The notes under the pieces were generated by a model. That model was not told the origin of the DNA. It did no database searches and was given only the letters and a program-made list of their open reading frames with translations. The position numbers and the translations under genes are program-made. 64,000 nt of DNA from Rhizobiaceae bacterium (lineage in GTDB: Bacteria > Pseudomonadota > Alphaproteobacteria > Rhizobiales > Rhizobiaceae), in the NCBI GenBank assembly GCA_016742175.1, contig JACVCH010000001.1:434001-498000 (forward strand). Direction: 5' to 3'. This document shows, piece after piece, positions 51,804-60,863 of the stretch. How positions within the stretch are numbered: position 1 is the stretch's first letter; each line of letters opens with the position of its first letter.

Positions 51804-52073
51804 ATGGCACATAAGAAAGCTGGCGGTTCCTCGCGCAACGGTCGCGATTCGGAGTCCAAGCGCCTTGGCGTGAAGAAGTTCGGTGGCGAAGCCGTCATCC
51901 CGGGCAACATCATCATTCGCCAGCGCGGCACCAAGTGGCATCCGGGCACCAATGTCGGCCTCGGCAAGGACCACACGATTTTTGCGATGCAAGAAGGCGT
52001 CGTCTCGTTTGCGCGCAAAGCCAACGGCCGAACCTACGTATCCGTGGATGCGGTCAAGGAAGCAGCGGAGTAG
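51804..52073 (+). CDS. rpmA: 50S ribosomal protein L27
   Basis: An 89-residue ribosomal protein starting [20 protein letters not shown], with the segment [21 protein letters not shown]. The N-terminal tail reaches the peptidyl-transferase centre. There is no cleavable N-terminal extension of the Firmicutes type. AAGGAG stands eight bases before the ATG. An intrinsic terminator follows 71 bases after the stop. Confidence 0.97.
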   Translation: MAHKKAGGSSRNGRDSESKRLGVKKFGGEAVIPGNIIIRQRGTKWHPGTNVGLGKDHTIFAMQEGVVSFARKANGRTYVSVDAVKEAAE

Positions 52074-52143
52074 CCGGTTCCGCACCACAACACCGGCGCC
52101 CCATCTCGGGTCCGGTGTCTGGTCCAAGCCAGAACAAAACATC

Positions 52144-52172
52144 AGGGGAGATGGGTCGCCATCTCCCCTTTT
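52144..52172 (+). terminator. intrinsic terminator after rplU-rpmA
   Basis: A perfect 11-base stem (AGGGGAGATGG pairing with CCATCTCCCCT) with a GTCG loop is followed by TTTT. It lies 71 bases after rpmA and 26 bases before the acetyltransferase start, so it separates the ribosomal operon from that gene. Confidence 0.82.
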
Positions 52173-52197
52173 GCCGTTTTGATCTGGAGGAAGACCC

Positions 52198-52788
52198 ATG
52201 GTTCTGGAGAAGGAAGACCTCGAAGAGGAAAGTTGGCGGATCGACTGCCCCGTCCTCGTCACCGAAAGGCTGGTCCTGCGCCCGCCGCATGAAGACGACC
52301 TGGAGGAACTGGCGGAACTCGCCAACAACCGCCGGGTCGCCGAGATGCTCGGTCGCATGCCGCACCCCTATGGGAACGCCGAGGCGCGCCAGTTCCTCAA
52401 TTTCACGCGCTCCGACCGCGACGCGGGCTGCACCTATGCCATCGCGCTCGGCGCAAACGGCGCGTTCATCGGCTGCGCCGGGCTCAACGCCACGGCGCGC
52501 GGGCTCGAGCTCGGCTACTGGATCGGTGAGCCCTATTGGGGTCGCGGCTATGCAACGGAAGCTGCACACGCGGTGGTCGACCTTGCCTTCCGGGCGACGC
52601 CGATCGACGTGCTGCATGTCTCGTGCCGGGTCATCAACGCCGGCTCGCGCGGCGTCATCCACAAATGCGGCTTCCAGTTTTCCGGGCAGGGCATGCTGGA
52701 TTCGCAGGTCGCAGGCCGTGTTCCGGTCGAGCGCTACCGGCTCGACCGCAAGACATGGGTGAGCCTCAGAAGCTGGGGCATGGCGTAG
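52198..52788 (+). CDS. GNAT-family N-acetyltransferase, RimJ/RimL type
   Basis: A 196-residue acetyltransferase. It has the RimJ-like opening VTERLVLRPPHEDDLEEL, the acetyl-CoA-binding part GYWIGEPYWGRGYATEAA near residue 105, and SCRVINAGSRGVIHKCGF near 140. Such enzymes acetylate N-termini of ribosomal proteins or small molecules. An ATG at 52198 lies six bases after GGAGGAAG. The gene begins 26 bases after the rplU-rpmA terminator, so its own promoter must lie inside or beyond the hairpin, or read-through feeds it. A long palindrome begins at its stop codon. Confidence 0.85.
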   Translation: MVLEKEDLEEESWRIDCPVLVTERLVLRPPHEDDLEELAELANNRRVAEMLGRMPHPYGNAEARQFLNFTRSDRDAGCTYAIALGANGAFIGCAGLNATARGLELGYWIGEPYWGRGYATEAAHAVVDLAFRATPIDVLHVSCRVINAGSRGVIHKCGFQFSGQGMLDSQVAGRVPVERYRLDRKTWVSLRSWGMA

Positions 52789-52931
52789 GGTGTGCCGATA
52801 TTCTGGCCTGAGCGGCCTGCAAATGACAGTTTTCTGCGCTTCCGGTGCTCATGTACTGAAGTACATTCCGCTCCGGTTCTCGAAATCTGCCATTTTCGGC
52901 TCGCTCATGCCAAATCTCGACACACCCTGAC
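52785..52931. repeat. 147-base imperfect palindrome filling a convergent intergenic gap
   Basis: The two halves are inverted copies around 52858. The centre is ATGTACT-GA-AGTACAT (52851-52866). Outward, CCGGTGC pairs with GCTCCGG, AAATGACAG with CTGCCATTT, and TGGCCTGAGCG with CGCTCATGCCA. At the ends GTAGGGTGTG pairs with CACACCCTGAC. Matches continue to the edges with scattered mismatches, so a transcript in either direction could fold into one long hairpin. It reaches from the acetyltransferase stop to 20 bases before the convergent gene. Confidence 0.85.
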
Positions 52932-52951
52932 CTGCTACCGGGTGGAACCGG

Positions 52952-53812
52952 TCAGCCGAGTTCCACCCAGACCGGCCGGTGGTCGGAGCCGACGGCGTCT
53001 GTGTCGACATGGCAGGATTTCAGGCGCTGCGCGAGGTCGGCGGTGACGAAGGCGTAGTCGATGCGCTTGTGACGGGAGGCATCGCTCGGATGGTCGGCGT
53101 TGACGCAGGTATCTCGCTCGGTGCCGAGATGGGCGGCGGCGTCGACGAACTTGTTGGCGACGAGCGGCAGGCCGAATTCGTGGTCGGGTGCGCCAGTCAC
53201 TTCGACATATTCGGGCGAGCCGGACAGCATGTTGAAATCGCCGAGAAGGACGGCGCTTTCGGGGCGGGGCGGTTCGGGAAAGCTCATTTCTGCGACGCCG
53301 GTCAGGCCGCCGCCCTCGTGCGGATAGGCGAAGGCGCGTTCCATCAGATGCCGAACCTGCATCAGCCGCTCGTCGGGCGAGCGGTGGTCGAGATGGGTGG
53401 AATAAAGGCGGATCGGGCCGAGCGGCGTTTCGACCAGGGCCTCGAGCGCGCTGCGCTGGAAGTTCATCTTCGCGATCGAGCGGCGCCGCGGCAGAAGGAG
53501 GTTGCGCGAAGCGAGGATCGGCGTCTTCGACAGGATCATGTTGCCGAACTGGAAGCGCAGGTCGTGCGCCTTTCCGTCCTTCACATGCGAGCCCATGTCG
53601 ATCTCGAAGGAGGGTCCGTAGACGGAGAAATAGTCCGGCAGCAAAGCGCGGATTTCGGCCGGCATGTCGCGGCCCTGATTGCTGGGGTTGTTGCGCGAGA
53701 CCTCCTGAAGCGCGATCAGGTCGGCGCCGCGCACTGCGTCGACGATGCGCGCTATGTCGTATCGCTTGTCGAGGCCGATGCCGTACTGGATGTTGTAGGA
53801 CACGCATTTCAT
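52952..53812 (-). CDS. endonuclease/exonuclease/phosphatase (EEP) family hydrolase
   Basis: A 286-residue protein with the EEP motifs in order: CVSYNIQYGIG near residue 4, ALQEVS (metal-binding Glu) near 35, STHLDHRS near 138, LLGDFNM near 195 and GSDHRPVW near 276. The family includes nucleases, sphingomyelinases and inositol phosphatases; no signal peptide is visible, so the protein is likely cytoplasmic. The substrate is unknown. It converges on the acetyltransferase gene across the long palindrome and is divergent from obgE. Confidence 0.87.
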   Translation of the reverse strand: MKCVSYNIQYGIGLDKRYDIARIVDAVRGADLIALQEVSRNNPSNQGRDMPAEIRALLPDYFSVYGPSFEIDMGSHVKDGKAHDLRFQFGNMILSKTPILASRNLLLPRRRSIAKMNFQRSALEALVETPLGPIRLYSTHLDHRSPDERLMQVRHLMERAFAYPHEGGGLTGVAEMSFPEPPRPESAVLLGDFNMLSGSPEYVEVTGAPDHEFGLPLVANKFVDAAAHLGTERDTCVNADHPSDASRHKRIDYAFVTADLAQRLKSCHVDTDAVGSDHRPVWVELG

Positions 53813-53862
53813 CGGTTTCGCCCCCGCGCCCCTCGCGCTTCAGCGCATGATGGGCTAGATGA

Positions 53863-54939
<1,077 letters not shown>

Positions 54940-54960
54940 GGTCGCATGCTTGCGCTCGAC

Positions 54961-55084
54961 GTTGCCCCCCTCTGTCCTGCCGGACATCTCCCCCGCAGGT
55001 GGGGAGATCACGCGCTCCAACCTTTGCGACTAGCCGATCTCCCCCCATGCGGGGGAGATGTCCGGCAGGACAGAGGGGGGCGCG
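54961..55084. repeat. RIME-like palindromic repeat, copy D
   Basis: A 124-base copy with nearly perfect ends: GTTGCCCCCCTCTGTCCTGC on the left and GCAGGACAGAGGGGGG on the right. Each half has an inner palindrome (ATCTCCCCCGCAGGTGGGGAGAT, with two mismatches, and ATCTCCCCCCATGCGGGGGAGAT). It lies between obgE and proB, 31 bases before the proB start. Confidence 0.88.
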
Positions 55085-55115
55085 AAGGAACTGGCCGTTT
55101 GCGAATGGGTGAGCA

Positions 55116-56243
55116 ATGAAAAACCTGAGTTCCCATCGCCGCATCACGGTCAAGATCGGCTCGGCTCTTCTCGTCGACCGCGAAAGCGGGTTGAAACGGG
55201 AATGGCTGGCCTCGCTGGCGGAAGACATTGGCAGGCTGACCGCCGAGGGCTGCGAGGTTCTCGTCGTCTCCTCCGGCGCCATCGCGCTCGGCCGCAACAT
55301 TCTCGGCCTCGGGCGTCGTGCCTTGCGGTTGGAGGAAAGCCAGGCGGCAGCGGCGGCCGGCCAGATCGCGCTTGCGGGCGCATGGGCCGAGGAACTGGGC
55401 CGCGTCGGCCTCAAATCCGGGCAGGTCCTCGTTACGCTCGGCGATACCGAGGAGCGGCGGCGCTATCTCAATGCACGCGCGACGATCTCCACGCTTTTGA
55501 AGCTCAACGCGGTTCCCGTCATCAACGAGAACGACACGGTCGCGACCAGCGAAATCCGCTATGGCGACAATGACCGGCTCGCCGCGCGCGTCGCCACCAT
55601 GATGGGCGCGGACCTGCTCGTCCTGCTCTCCGACATCGACGGGCTCTACACGGCGCCGCCGCAGCTCGATCCCGACGCGATTTTCATCCCCCATGTCGAG
55701 GCGATCACGCCGCAGATCGAGGCGATGGCAGGCGCGGCGGCGTCGGAACTCTCGCGCGGCGGCATGCGCACCAAGATCGATGCCGGCAAGATCGCGACGG
55801 CTGCGGGAACCGCGATGATCATCACATCCGGCGCGCGGCAGAACCCGCTTGCCGCGATTGATGCCGGCGAGCGGTCGACCTATTTCGAGGCGAGCGCCCA
55901 TCCGGTGCGCGGCTACAAGACTTGGATCGCGGGCCAGCTCGAGCCGGCGGGCCGCATATCCGTCGATGCCGGCGCGGTGCGGGCGCTCGGCCAGGGCAAG
56001 TCGCTGCTGCCGGCGGGCGTCACGCTCGTCTCCGGCCAGTTTTCGCGCGGCGATACGGTCGCGATCCTCGGGCCGGACGGCGCGGAAGTCGCGCGCGGGC
56101 TTGTTGCCTATGACGCAACGGATGCCGTAAAGATCGCGGGACTGAAGACGGCCGAGATCGAGATGGTGCTCGGCTATGAAGCGCGCGCGGCGATGGTCCA
56201 TCGGGACGATCTCGTCATGTCGCGGGCGGTGGTTGCAGGTTAA
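55116..56243 (+). CDS. proB: glutamate 5-kinase ProB
   Basis: A 375-residue enzyme catalysing the first step of proline synthesis, ATP-dependent phosphorylation of glutamate. The amino-acid-kinase domain shows [14 protein letters not shown] near the N-terminus, [16 protein letters not shown] near 47, [13 protein letters not shown] near 135 and [17 protein letters not shown] near 215. A PUA domain (residues about 280-365) follows with the segment [12 protein letters not shown]. It is regulated by proline feedback in known enzymes. proA follows after 11 bases. Confidence 0.95.
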   Translation: MKNLSSHRRITVKIGSALLVDRESGLKREWLASLAEDIGRLTAEGCEVLVVSSGAIALGRNILGLGRRALRLEESQAAAAAGQIALAGAWAEELGRVGLKSGQVLVTLGDTEERRRYLNARATISTLLKLNAVPVINENDTVATSEIRYGDNDRLAARVATMMGADLLVLLSDIDGLYTAPPQLDPDAIFIPHVEAITPQIEAMAGAAASELSRGGMRTKIDAGKIATAAGTAMIITSGARQNPLAAIDAGERSTYFEASAHPVRGYKTWIAGQLEPAGRISVDAGAVRALGQGKSLLPAGVTLVSGQFSRGDTVAILGPDGAEVARGLVAYDATDAVKIAGLKTAEIEMVLGYEARAAMVHRDDLVMSRAVVAG

Positions 56244-56254
56244 GGGAGAGCATC

Positions 56255-57541
56255 ATGCTCCAGGCGCATGAAGGATCGCGAAACGACGTCGCAGCGCTGA
56301 TGGCCGAGATCGGCCGCCGCGCACGGGCGGCGGCGCGACCGTTCGCGCTGGCGTCGGCGGAGCGCAAATATGCGGCGCTCGTCGGTATGGCGCAGGCGGT
56401 CGCGCGGCAGGAGCAGGTGATCTTGTCTGCCAATGCGCTCGACATGGCCAACGGCGAAGAGGCCGGCCTGTCGCCCGCCATGCTCGACCGCCTCAAGCTC
56501 GATTCCGGCCGCATCCGCGCGATCGCCGACGGCATCCGCGCGATCGCCGAACTGAAGGACCCGATCGGCGAAATCATCGCCGAATGGGACCGGCCGAACG
56601 GGCTTCACATCGAACGGGTGCGCACACCGCTCGGGGTCATCGGCGTCATCTACGAAAGCCGGCCGAACGTGACGGCCGATGCCGGCGCGCTGTGCCTCAA
56701 GGCCGGCAATGCCGTCATCCTGCGCGGCGGCTCGGATTCGCTCAATTCCTCGCAGGCGATTCACGCCTGCCTCGTCGAGGGGTTGAAATCGGCCGGGTTG
56801 CCGGGCGACGCGATCCAGCTCGTTCCGACTACCGACCGGGCCGCGGTCGGCGAGATGCTCACCGGGCTTTCGGGCAATCTCGACGTCATCGTGCCGCGCG
56901 GCGGCAAGAGCCTCGTCGGCCGCGTGCAGACGGAAGCGCGCGTGCCGGTCTTCGCGCATCTGGAAGGCATCTGCCATCTCTACATCGACCGCAGCGCCAA
57001 TCTCGACATGGCGGTAAAGATTGCCGTCAACGCCAAGATGCGGCGCACCGGCATCTGCGGTTCTGCCGAGACGCTGCTCGTCGACCGCGCGGTGACGGAC
57101 ACGCATCTGCTGCCGGTTCTCGAGGCGCTCGATGCGGCAGGCTGCGAAATCCGCGCCGAGGACGAAGTGCGTTCGGTCTTTGCCAAGGCTGTTCCGGCGC
57201 AGGAAGAGGACTGGTCGACCGAATATCTCGACGCGATCATCTCGGTGAGGCTGGTCGACGGCGTTTCGGGGGCGATCGACCATATCGAGCGCTATTCCTC
57301 GCATCACACGGAGGCGATCGTCGCGGACGATGCGGGGGCGGCGGAGCGGTTCTTCAACGAGATCGATTCGGCCATTCTGCTGCACAACGCCTCGACCCAG
57401 TTCGCCGATGGCGGCGAGTTCGGCATGGGCGCGGAGATCGGCATCGCGACCGGCCGCATGCACGCGCGCGGGCCGGTGGGGGTGGAGCAGTTGACGTCGT
57501 TCAAATATCGCGTGCGCGGGGCCGGACAGGTGCGGCCGTGA
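56255..57541 (+). CDS. proA: gamma-glutamyl phosphate reductase ProA
   Basis: A 428-residue NADPH-dependent enzyme of the aldehyde dehydrogenase superfamily that converts glutamyl-5-phosphate to glutamate-5-semialdehyde. Key segments are [20 protein letters not shown] near 125, [12 protein letters not shown] near 150 and the catalytic cysteine in [13 protein letters not shown] near 268. The C-terminal [17 protein letters not shown] matches the family. It acts directly after ProB, whose gene precedes it by 11 bases, and the two probably form a complex. A RIME-like repeat follows. Confidence 0.96.
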   Translation: MLQAHEGSRNDVAALMAEIGRRARAAARPFALASAERKYAALVGMAQAVARQEQVILSANALDMANGEEAGLSPAMLDRLKLDSGRIRAIADGIRAIAELKDPIGEIIAEWDRPNGLHIERVRTPLGVIGVIYESRPNVTADAGALCLKAGNAVILRGGSDSLNSSQAIHACLVEGLKSAGLPGDAIQLVPTTDRAAVGEMLTGLSGNLDVIVPRGGKSLVGRVQTEARVPVFAHLEGICHLYIDRSANLDMAVKIAVNAKMRRTGICGSAETLLVDRAVTDTHLLPVLEALDAAGCEIRAEDEVRSVFAKAVPAQEEDWSTEYLDAIISVRLVDGVSGAIDHIERYSSHHTEAIVADDAGAAERFFNEIDSAILLHNASTQFADGGEFGMGAEIGIATGRMHARGPVGVEQLTSFKYRVRGAGQVRP

Positions 57542-57590
57542 GCAGCGTGTTCGAAGCAATCGTTTCGGCCGGTTGGGTTTGACGCCCTAC

Positions 57591-57714
57591 GTTGCCCCCC
57601 TCTGTCCTGCCGGACATCTCCCCCGCAAGGGGGGAGATCAGTTAGTCGCAAACGTTGAAGCGCGTGATCTCCCCCCTCGCGGGGGAGATGTCCGGCAGGA
57701 CAGAGGGGGGCGCG
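57591..57714. repeat. RIME-like palindromic repeat, copy E
   Basis: A 124-base copy with GTTGCCCCCCTCTGTCCTGC and GCAGGACAGAGGGGGG ends, and inner palindromes ATCTCCCCCGCAAGGGGGGAGAT and ATCTCCCCCCTCGCGGGGGAGAT. It is almost identical to copy D except in the central linker. It lies between proA and nadD, 31 bases before the likely nadD start. Confidence 0.88.
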
Positions 57715-57744
57715 ACGGAACGCGACGTTGGCGGCCAGTTGCAC

Positions 57745-58365
57745 ATGTCTAAGCCCATCTCCCCCCGCCACCTGCGTATGCCACATGTCGAAAAGGGCAT
57801 GGCCGTCGGCCTCTTCGGGGGGTCGTTCAATCCGCCGCATGGTGGACATGCACTCGTCGCCGAGATCGCCCTGCGGGCACTTCGGCTCGACCAGATCTGG
57901 TGGATCGTGACGCCCGGCAATCCGCTGAAGGCGGGACGCGAGGCGTTGCCGCTGGGCGAGCGCATCGCGCTGTCCGAAACGCTCGCCGAAGATCCGCGCA
58001 TCAAGGTCACCGCCTTCGAGGCCGGGTCGTCGATCCGCTATACGGCCGACATGATCGCTCAGGTGACGACGCGTAATCCCGGCGTCGACTTCGTCTGGAT
58101 CATGGGCGCGGACAATCTGCGCGATTTTCACCTGTGGCAGCGCTGGCGCGAGATCGCGCGGACGGTGCCGATCGCGGTCATCGATCGCCCCGGCGCGACG
58201 CTCTCCTTCCTGTCGTCCAAGATGGCGCAGACTTTCAGCCGCGCGCGCGTCGACGAGAGCGATGCGGGGCGGCTGGCCCGCATCCGGCCGCCGGCCTGGA
58301 CGTTCATCCACGGCCCGCGCTCCTCGCTTTCCTCGACCGCCATCCGGTCGGGAGAACGATCGTGA
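57745..58365 (+). CDS. nadD: nicotinate-nucleotide adenylyltransferase NadD
   Basis: A 206-residue nucleotidyltransferase making deamido-NAD from nicotinate mononucleotide and ATP. The signature GLFGGSFNPPHGGH (with the H-x-G-H site) lies near residue 20. The middle has WIVTPGNPLKAG and WIMGADNLRDFHLWQRW, and the C-terminal SSTAIRSGERS contains the second substrate motif. The ATG at 57745 is given; a second at 57778 (11 codons later) is possible. The frame continues upstream into the RIME-like repeat but that part is not coding. Confidence 0.92.
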   Translation: MSKPISPRHLRMPHVEKGMAVGLFGGSFNPPHGGHALVAEIALRALRLDQIWWIVTPGNPLKAGREALPLGERIALSETLAEDPRIKVTAFEAGSSIRYTADMIAQVTTRNPGVDFVWIMGADNLRDFHLWQRWREIARTVPIAVIDRPGATLSFLSSKMAQTFSRARVDESDAGRLARIRPPAWTFIHGPRSSLSSTAIRSGERS

Positions 58366-58387
58366 TCGAACCGTGTCGTCCCGTGTC

Positions 58388-58417
58388 TTGAAACCTTAAC
58401 GGGACTCTGCCTATCTA
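58388..58417 (+). promoter_or_regulatory. possible sigma-70-type promoter upstream of rsfS
   Basis: TTGAAA (58388-58393) and TATCTA (58412-58417) are separated by 18 bases in the 168-base gap between nadD and rsfS. The spacing is acceptable and both hexamers are near consensus. It could supply the rsfS-rlmH transcript independently of nadD. Confidence 0.4.
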
Positions 58418-58533
58418 TAGTGCGGGCAAGATCATCGGGTTCGAATCCACGCATCCGACATTAGATCGCCCACTGTTGTTCTTGATCGAAAGGAAAAACG
58501 CTGAGAACAGCACTCCAAGGGAAGGCCGAACAC

Positions 58534-58911
58534 GTGCCTTCGTCGTCCGGGATGACCCGCATGGTCGAGCCGTCCCAGATCCTGAACTCGGTCCTTGCCA
58601 GTCTGGAAGACTCCAAGGCCGAAAACATCGTCCCCATCGACATTCAGCGCAAGTCCAGCCTCGGCGACTATATGGTCGTCGCGTCGGGCCGGTCGCATCG
58701 TCATGTCGCCGCGGTCGCCGATCAACTGATCAAGGCGGTCAAGGAGGCAGGGCTCGGCACGCCGCGCGTCGAAGGCCTGGCCAGCGCCGACTGGGTGCTC
58801 GTCGATACGGGCGACATCATCGTGCATATCTTCCGTCCCGAGGTGCGCGAGTTCTACAACATCGAAAAGATGTGGCAGGCTCCCGATCTCGACGACGAGA
58901 CCGTGCACTAG
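58534..58911 (+). CDS. rsfS: ribosomal silencing factor RsfS
   Basis: A 125-residue RsfS/RsfA-family protein that binds L14 and blocks subunit joining under nutrient limitation. The family core reads ILNSVLASLEDSKAENIVPID, then SSLGDYMVVASGRSHRHVAAVA, and ends ADWVLVDTGDIIVHIFRPEVR. The start is a GTG at 58534 with AAGGGAAGG upstream; an ATG at 58552 is possible. The gene lies between nadD and rlmH, the order found widely in bacteria. Confidence 0.92.
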   Translation: MPSSSGMTRMVEPSQILNSVLASLEDSKAENIVPIDIQRKSSLGDYMVVASGRSHRHVAAVADQLIKAVKEAGLGTPRVEGLASADWVLVDTGDIIVHIFRPEVREFYNIEKMWQAPDLDDETVH

Positions 58912-58994
58912 GCCGCGGGCGTCAACCTCCGCCGGCTTCCAATGCCCGCATCCGGCGGGGATCGACACGTTCGGCTTGAAACCGGAGCGCCCGT

Positions 58995-59474
58995 TTGCGC
59001 CTCTCCATACATGCTGTCGGCCGCATGAAGGCCGGGCCCGAGCGCGACCTCGTGGCGCGCTATCTCGACCGTCTCGGCAAGACGGGAGCGGCTGTCGGCA
59101 TGGACTTTGCCGGCGTCGCGGAGATCGCGGAAAGCCAGGCGCGCAGCGCCGAACAGCGCATGCGCGAGGAAGCCGATAAGCTCGAAGCCTCGCTGGGCGA
59201 CGCTGCGCTGGTGCTTCTCGACGAGCGCGGCAAGAACATGACGTCGCCGGCCTTCGCCGACTACCTCTCGCGCCAAATCGATGGCGGGCGCAAGACCATG
59301 ATCGTCGCGATCGGCGGCGCCGACGGGCACGATCCGGCCCTGCGCGGCAAGGCGGACTTGCTGCTCTCCTTCGGGGCGCTGACCTGGCCGCACCAACTCG
59401 TGCGCGTGCTTCTCGCCGAACAGCTCTACCGCGCCTCAACCATCCTTTCGAACCATCCCTACCACCGGGTCTGA
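58995..59474 (+). CDS. rlmH: 23S rRNA pseudouridine-1915 N3-methyltransferase RlmH
   Basis: A 159-residue SPOUT-class methyltransferase acting on the 70S ribosome. The C-terminal knot shows MIVAIGGADGHDPAL near 100, LSFGALTWPHQLVRVLLAEQL near 118 and the end ASTILSNHPYHR. The frame begins at a non-ATG initiation codon (TTG or alternative) at 58995 with the sequence RLSIHAVGRMKAGPERDL. It lies 83 bases after rsfS. Confidence 0.95.
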   Translation: MRLSIHAVGRMKAGPERDLVARYLDRLGKTGAAVGMDFAGVAEIAESQARSAEQRMREEADKLEASLGDAALVLLDERGKNMTSPAFADYLSRQIDGGRKTMIVAIGGADGHDPALRGKADLLLSFGALTWPHQLVRVLLAEQLYRASTILSNHPYHRV

Positions 59475-59543
59475 CATGGTTGATCGTTCCTTAACGAACG
59501 CGCCGCAGGATCGGCGTCAGCGATTCGGGTTGGATGCGAGACT

Positions 59544-60863
59544 GTGCGGCATTTCTTCGGGACAGGCAGGGCGGGAAGGGTCGCATTGGCGTTGCTGATG
59601 CTCGGCGCGGCCGTGCCGCCCTCGTTCGCGAGCCCCGAAGCGGACGATATCGCCGCGATGGAACTGCGACACGCGCAGTCGACCGAGGAATACCAGGATA
59701 TCCAGTCGCAGATCGCCCTGACGGGCGAGCGGTTGGCCGAACTCGAGGCCGAGATCGACGGCGTGCGCAAGGATCATGCGGCACTTTCGGCGGCGCTGGT
59801 GCAGGCGGCGAAGACCGAGCGCAAGCTGCAGCAGGAGATCGAGGACATCGCGGCACGGCTCGAGGGCATGCGGTTCCAGGAAGACCGCCTGAAGACGTCG
59901 CTCGGAGAGCGGCGCGAATTGCTGGGCGAGGTGCTGGCCGCGCTGCAGCGCATGGGCCTCAACCCGCCGCCCGCCATTCTCGTCCAGCCTGAAGATGCGC
60001 TCGCCTCGGTGCGCAGCGCGATCCTGCTCGGCTCGGTCGTGCCGGAGATGCGGGCCGAGACCGCCGAGCTATTCGCGGATTTGAAGGAATTGTCGTCGCT
60101 GAAGGCGTCGATCGAGGACGAGCGCAGCCGCCTCTTCCACACCGTTGCCGACCAAGCCGGTGAAAAGCATCGATTGGCAGGGCTGATCGCTGAAAAGCAG
60201 AAGCTGGAGGAACAGTCGTCGGCGGATCTCGCCGCGGAGCAGGCGCGATCGGAAGAGATGGCCGGCCGCGCCGGAACGCTGCAGGACCTGATCGCTTCAC
60301 TCGAAAGTGACATTTCGGGCGCGCGCGAAGCGGCGGAAGAGGCCGCGCTCGCCGCCGAGGAGGCGCGCCGCAGGTTGCCGCCGGCGCGCGAGCCCAATCT
60401 TGCCGCGAGCCTTCCCTTCGAAGCGTTGAAGAATCAGGTCGCATTACCGGTTTTCGGCCGAATCGGGCCGCGATTCGGCGAGGCGGATGCCGCCGGGCGC
60501 CCGCTGATGGGCGACATGGTTAAAACACATTCGGGCGCAATCGTCACCGCTCCGGCGGCTGGGGCCGTTCTCTATGCAGGACCGTTCAGATCCTATGGAC
60601 AACTCTTGATCCTCGATGTTGGCGAGGGCTATCATGTCGTCCTGGCGGGATTGGGCAAAGTCAGCGTGACGCTGGGCCAGACCCTCATGGCGGGCGAGCC
60701 GGTCGGAGCCATGGGAGAGGCGAGGGTGGCGAGCACTGCCGCCTTCGGTAGTACGAATGATGGCCCGGAACTCTATGTGGAGTTCCGCAGCCAGGGAAAA
60801 CCCGTCGATCCCTCACCGTGGTGGGCGGAGCGCAGTTCTGGAAGGACAGGAAATGATACGTAG
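59544..60863 (+). CDS. envC: murein hydrolase activator EnvC-like protein
   Basis: A 439-residue exported protein. A short signal peptide (ALALLMLGAAVPPSFASP) precedes a long coiled coil at residues about 30-285, rich in Glu, Ala and Leu. The C-terminal LytM domain (about 300-430) contains HSGAIVTAPAAGAVLYAGPF and YHVVLAGLGKVSV. The zinc ligands of active LytM peptidases (H-x3-D and H-x-H) are not seen, so it is probably an amidase activator like E. coli EnvC rather than an enzyme. The start is a GTG at 59544. It overlaps ctpA by 11 bases. Confidence 0.88.
   Translation: MRHFFGTGRAGRVALALLMLGAAVPPSFASPEADDIAAMELRHAQSTEEYQDIQSQIALTGERLAELEAEIDGVRKDHAALSAALVQAAKTERKLQQEIEDIAARLEGMRFQEDRLKTSLGERRELLGEVLAALQRMGLNPPPAILVQPEDALASVRSAILLGSVVPEMRAETAELFADLKELSSLKASIEDERSRLFHTVADQAGEKHRLAGLIAEKQKLEEQSSADLAAEQARSEEMAGRAGTLQDLIASLESDISGAREAAEEAALAAEEARRRLPPAREPNLAASLPFEALKNQVALPVFGRIGPRFGEADAAGRPLMGDMVKTHSGAIVTAPAAGAVLYAGPFRSYGQLLILDVGEGYHVVLAGLGKVSVTLGQTLMAGEPVGAMGEARVASTAAFGSTNDGPELYVEFRSQGKPVDPSPWWAERSSGRTGNDT

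Noticed and set aside
58437-58448. GGGTTCGAATCC, which looks like a tRNA T-arm
   Set aside because: No matching acceptor, D-arm or anticodon stem could be found around it, so it is neither a tRNA nor a convincing remnant.
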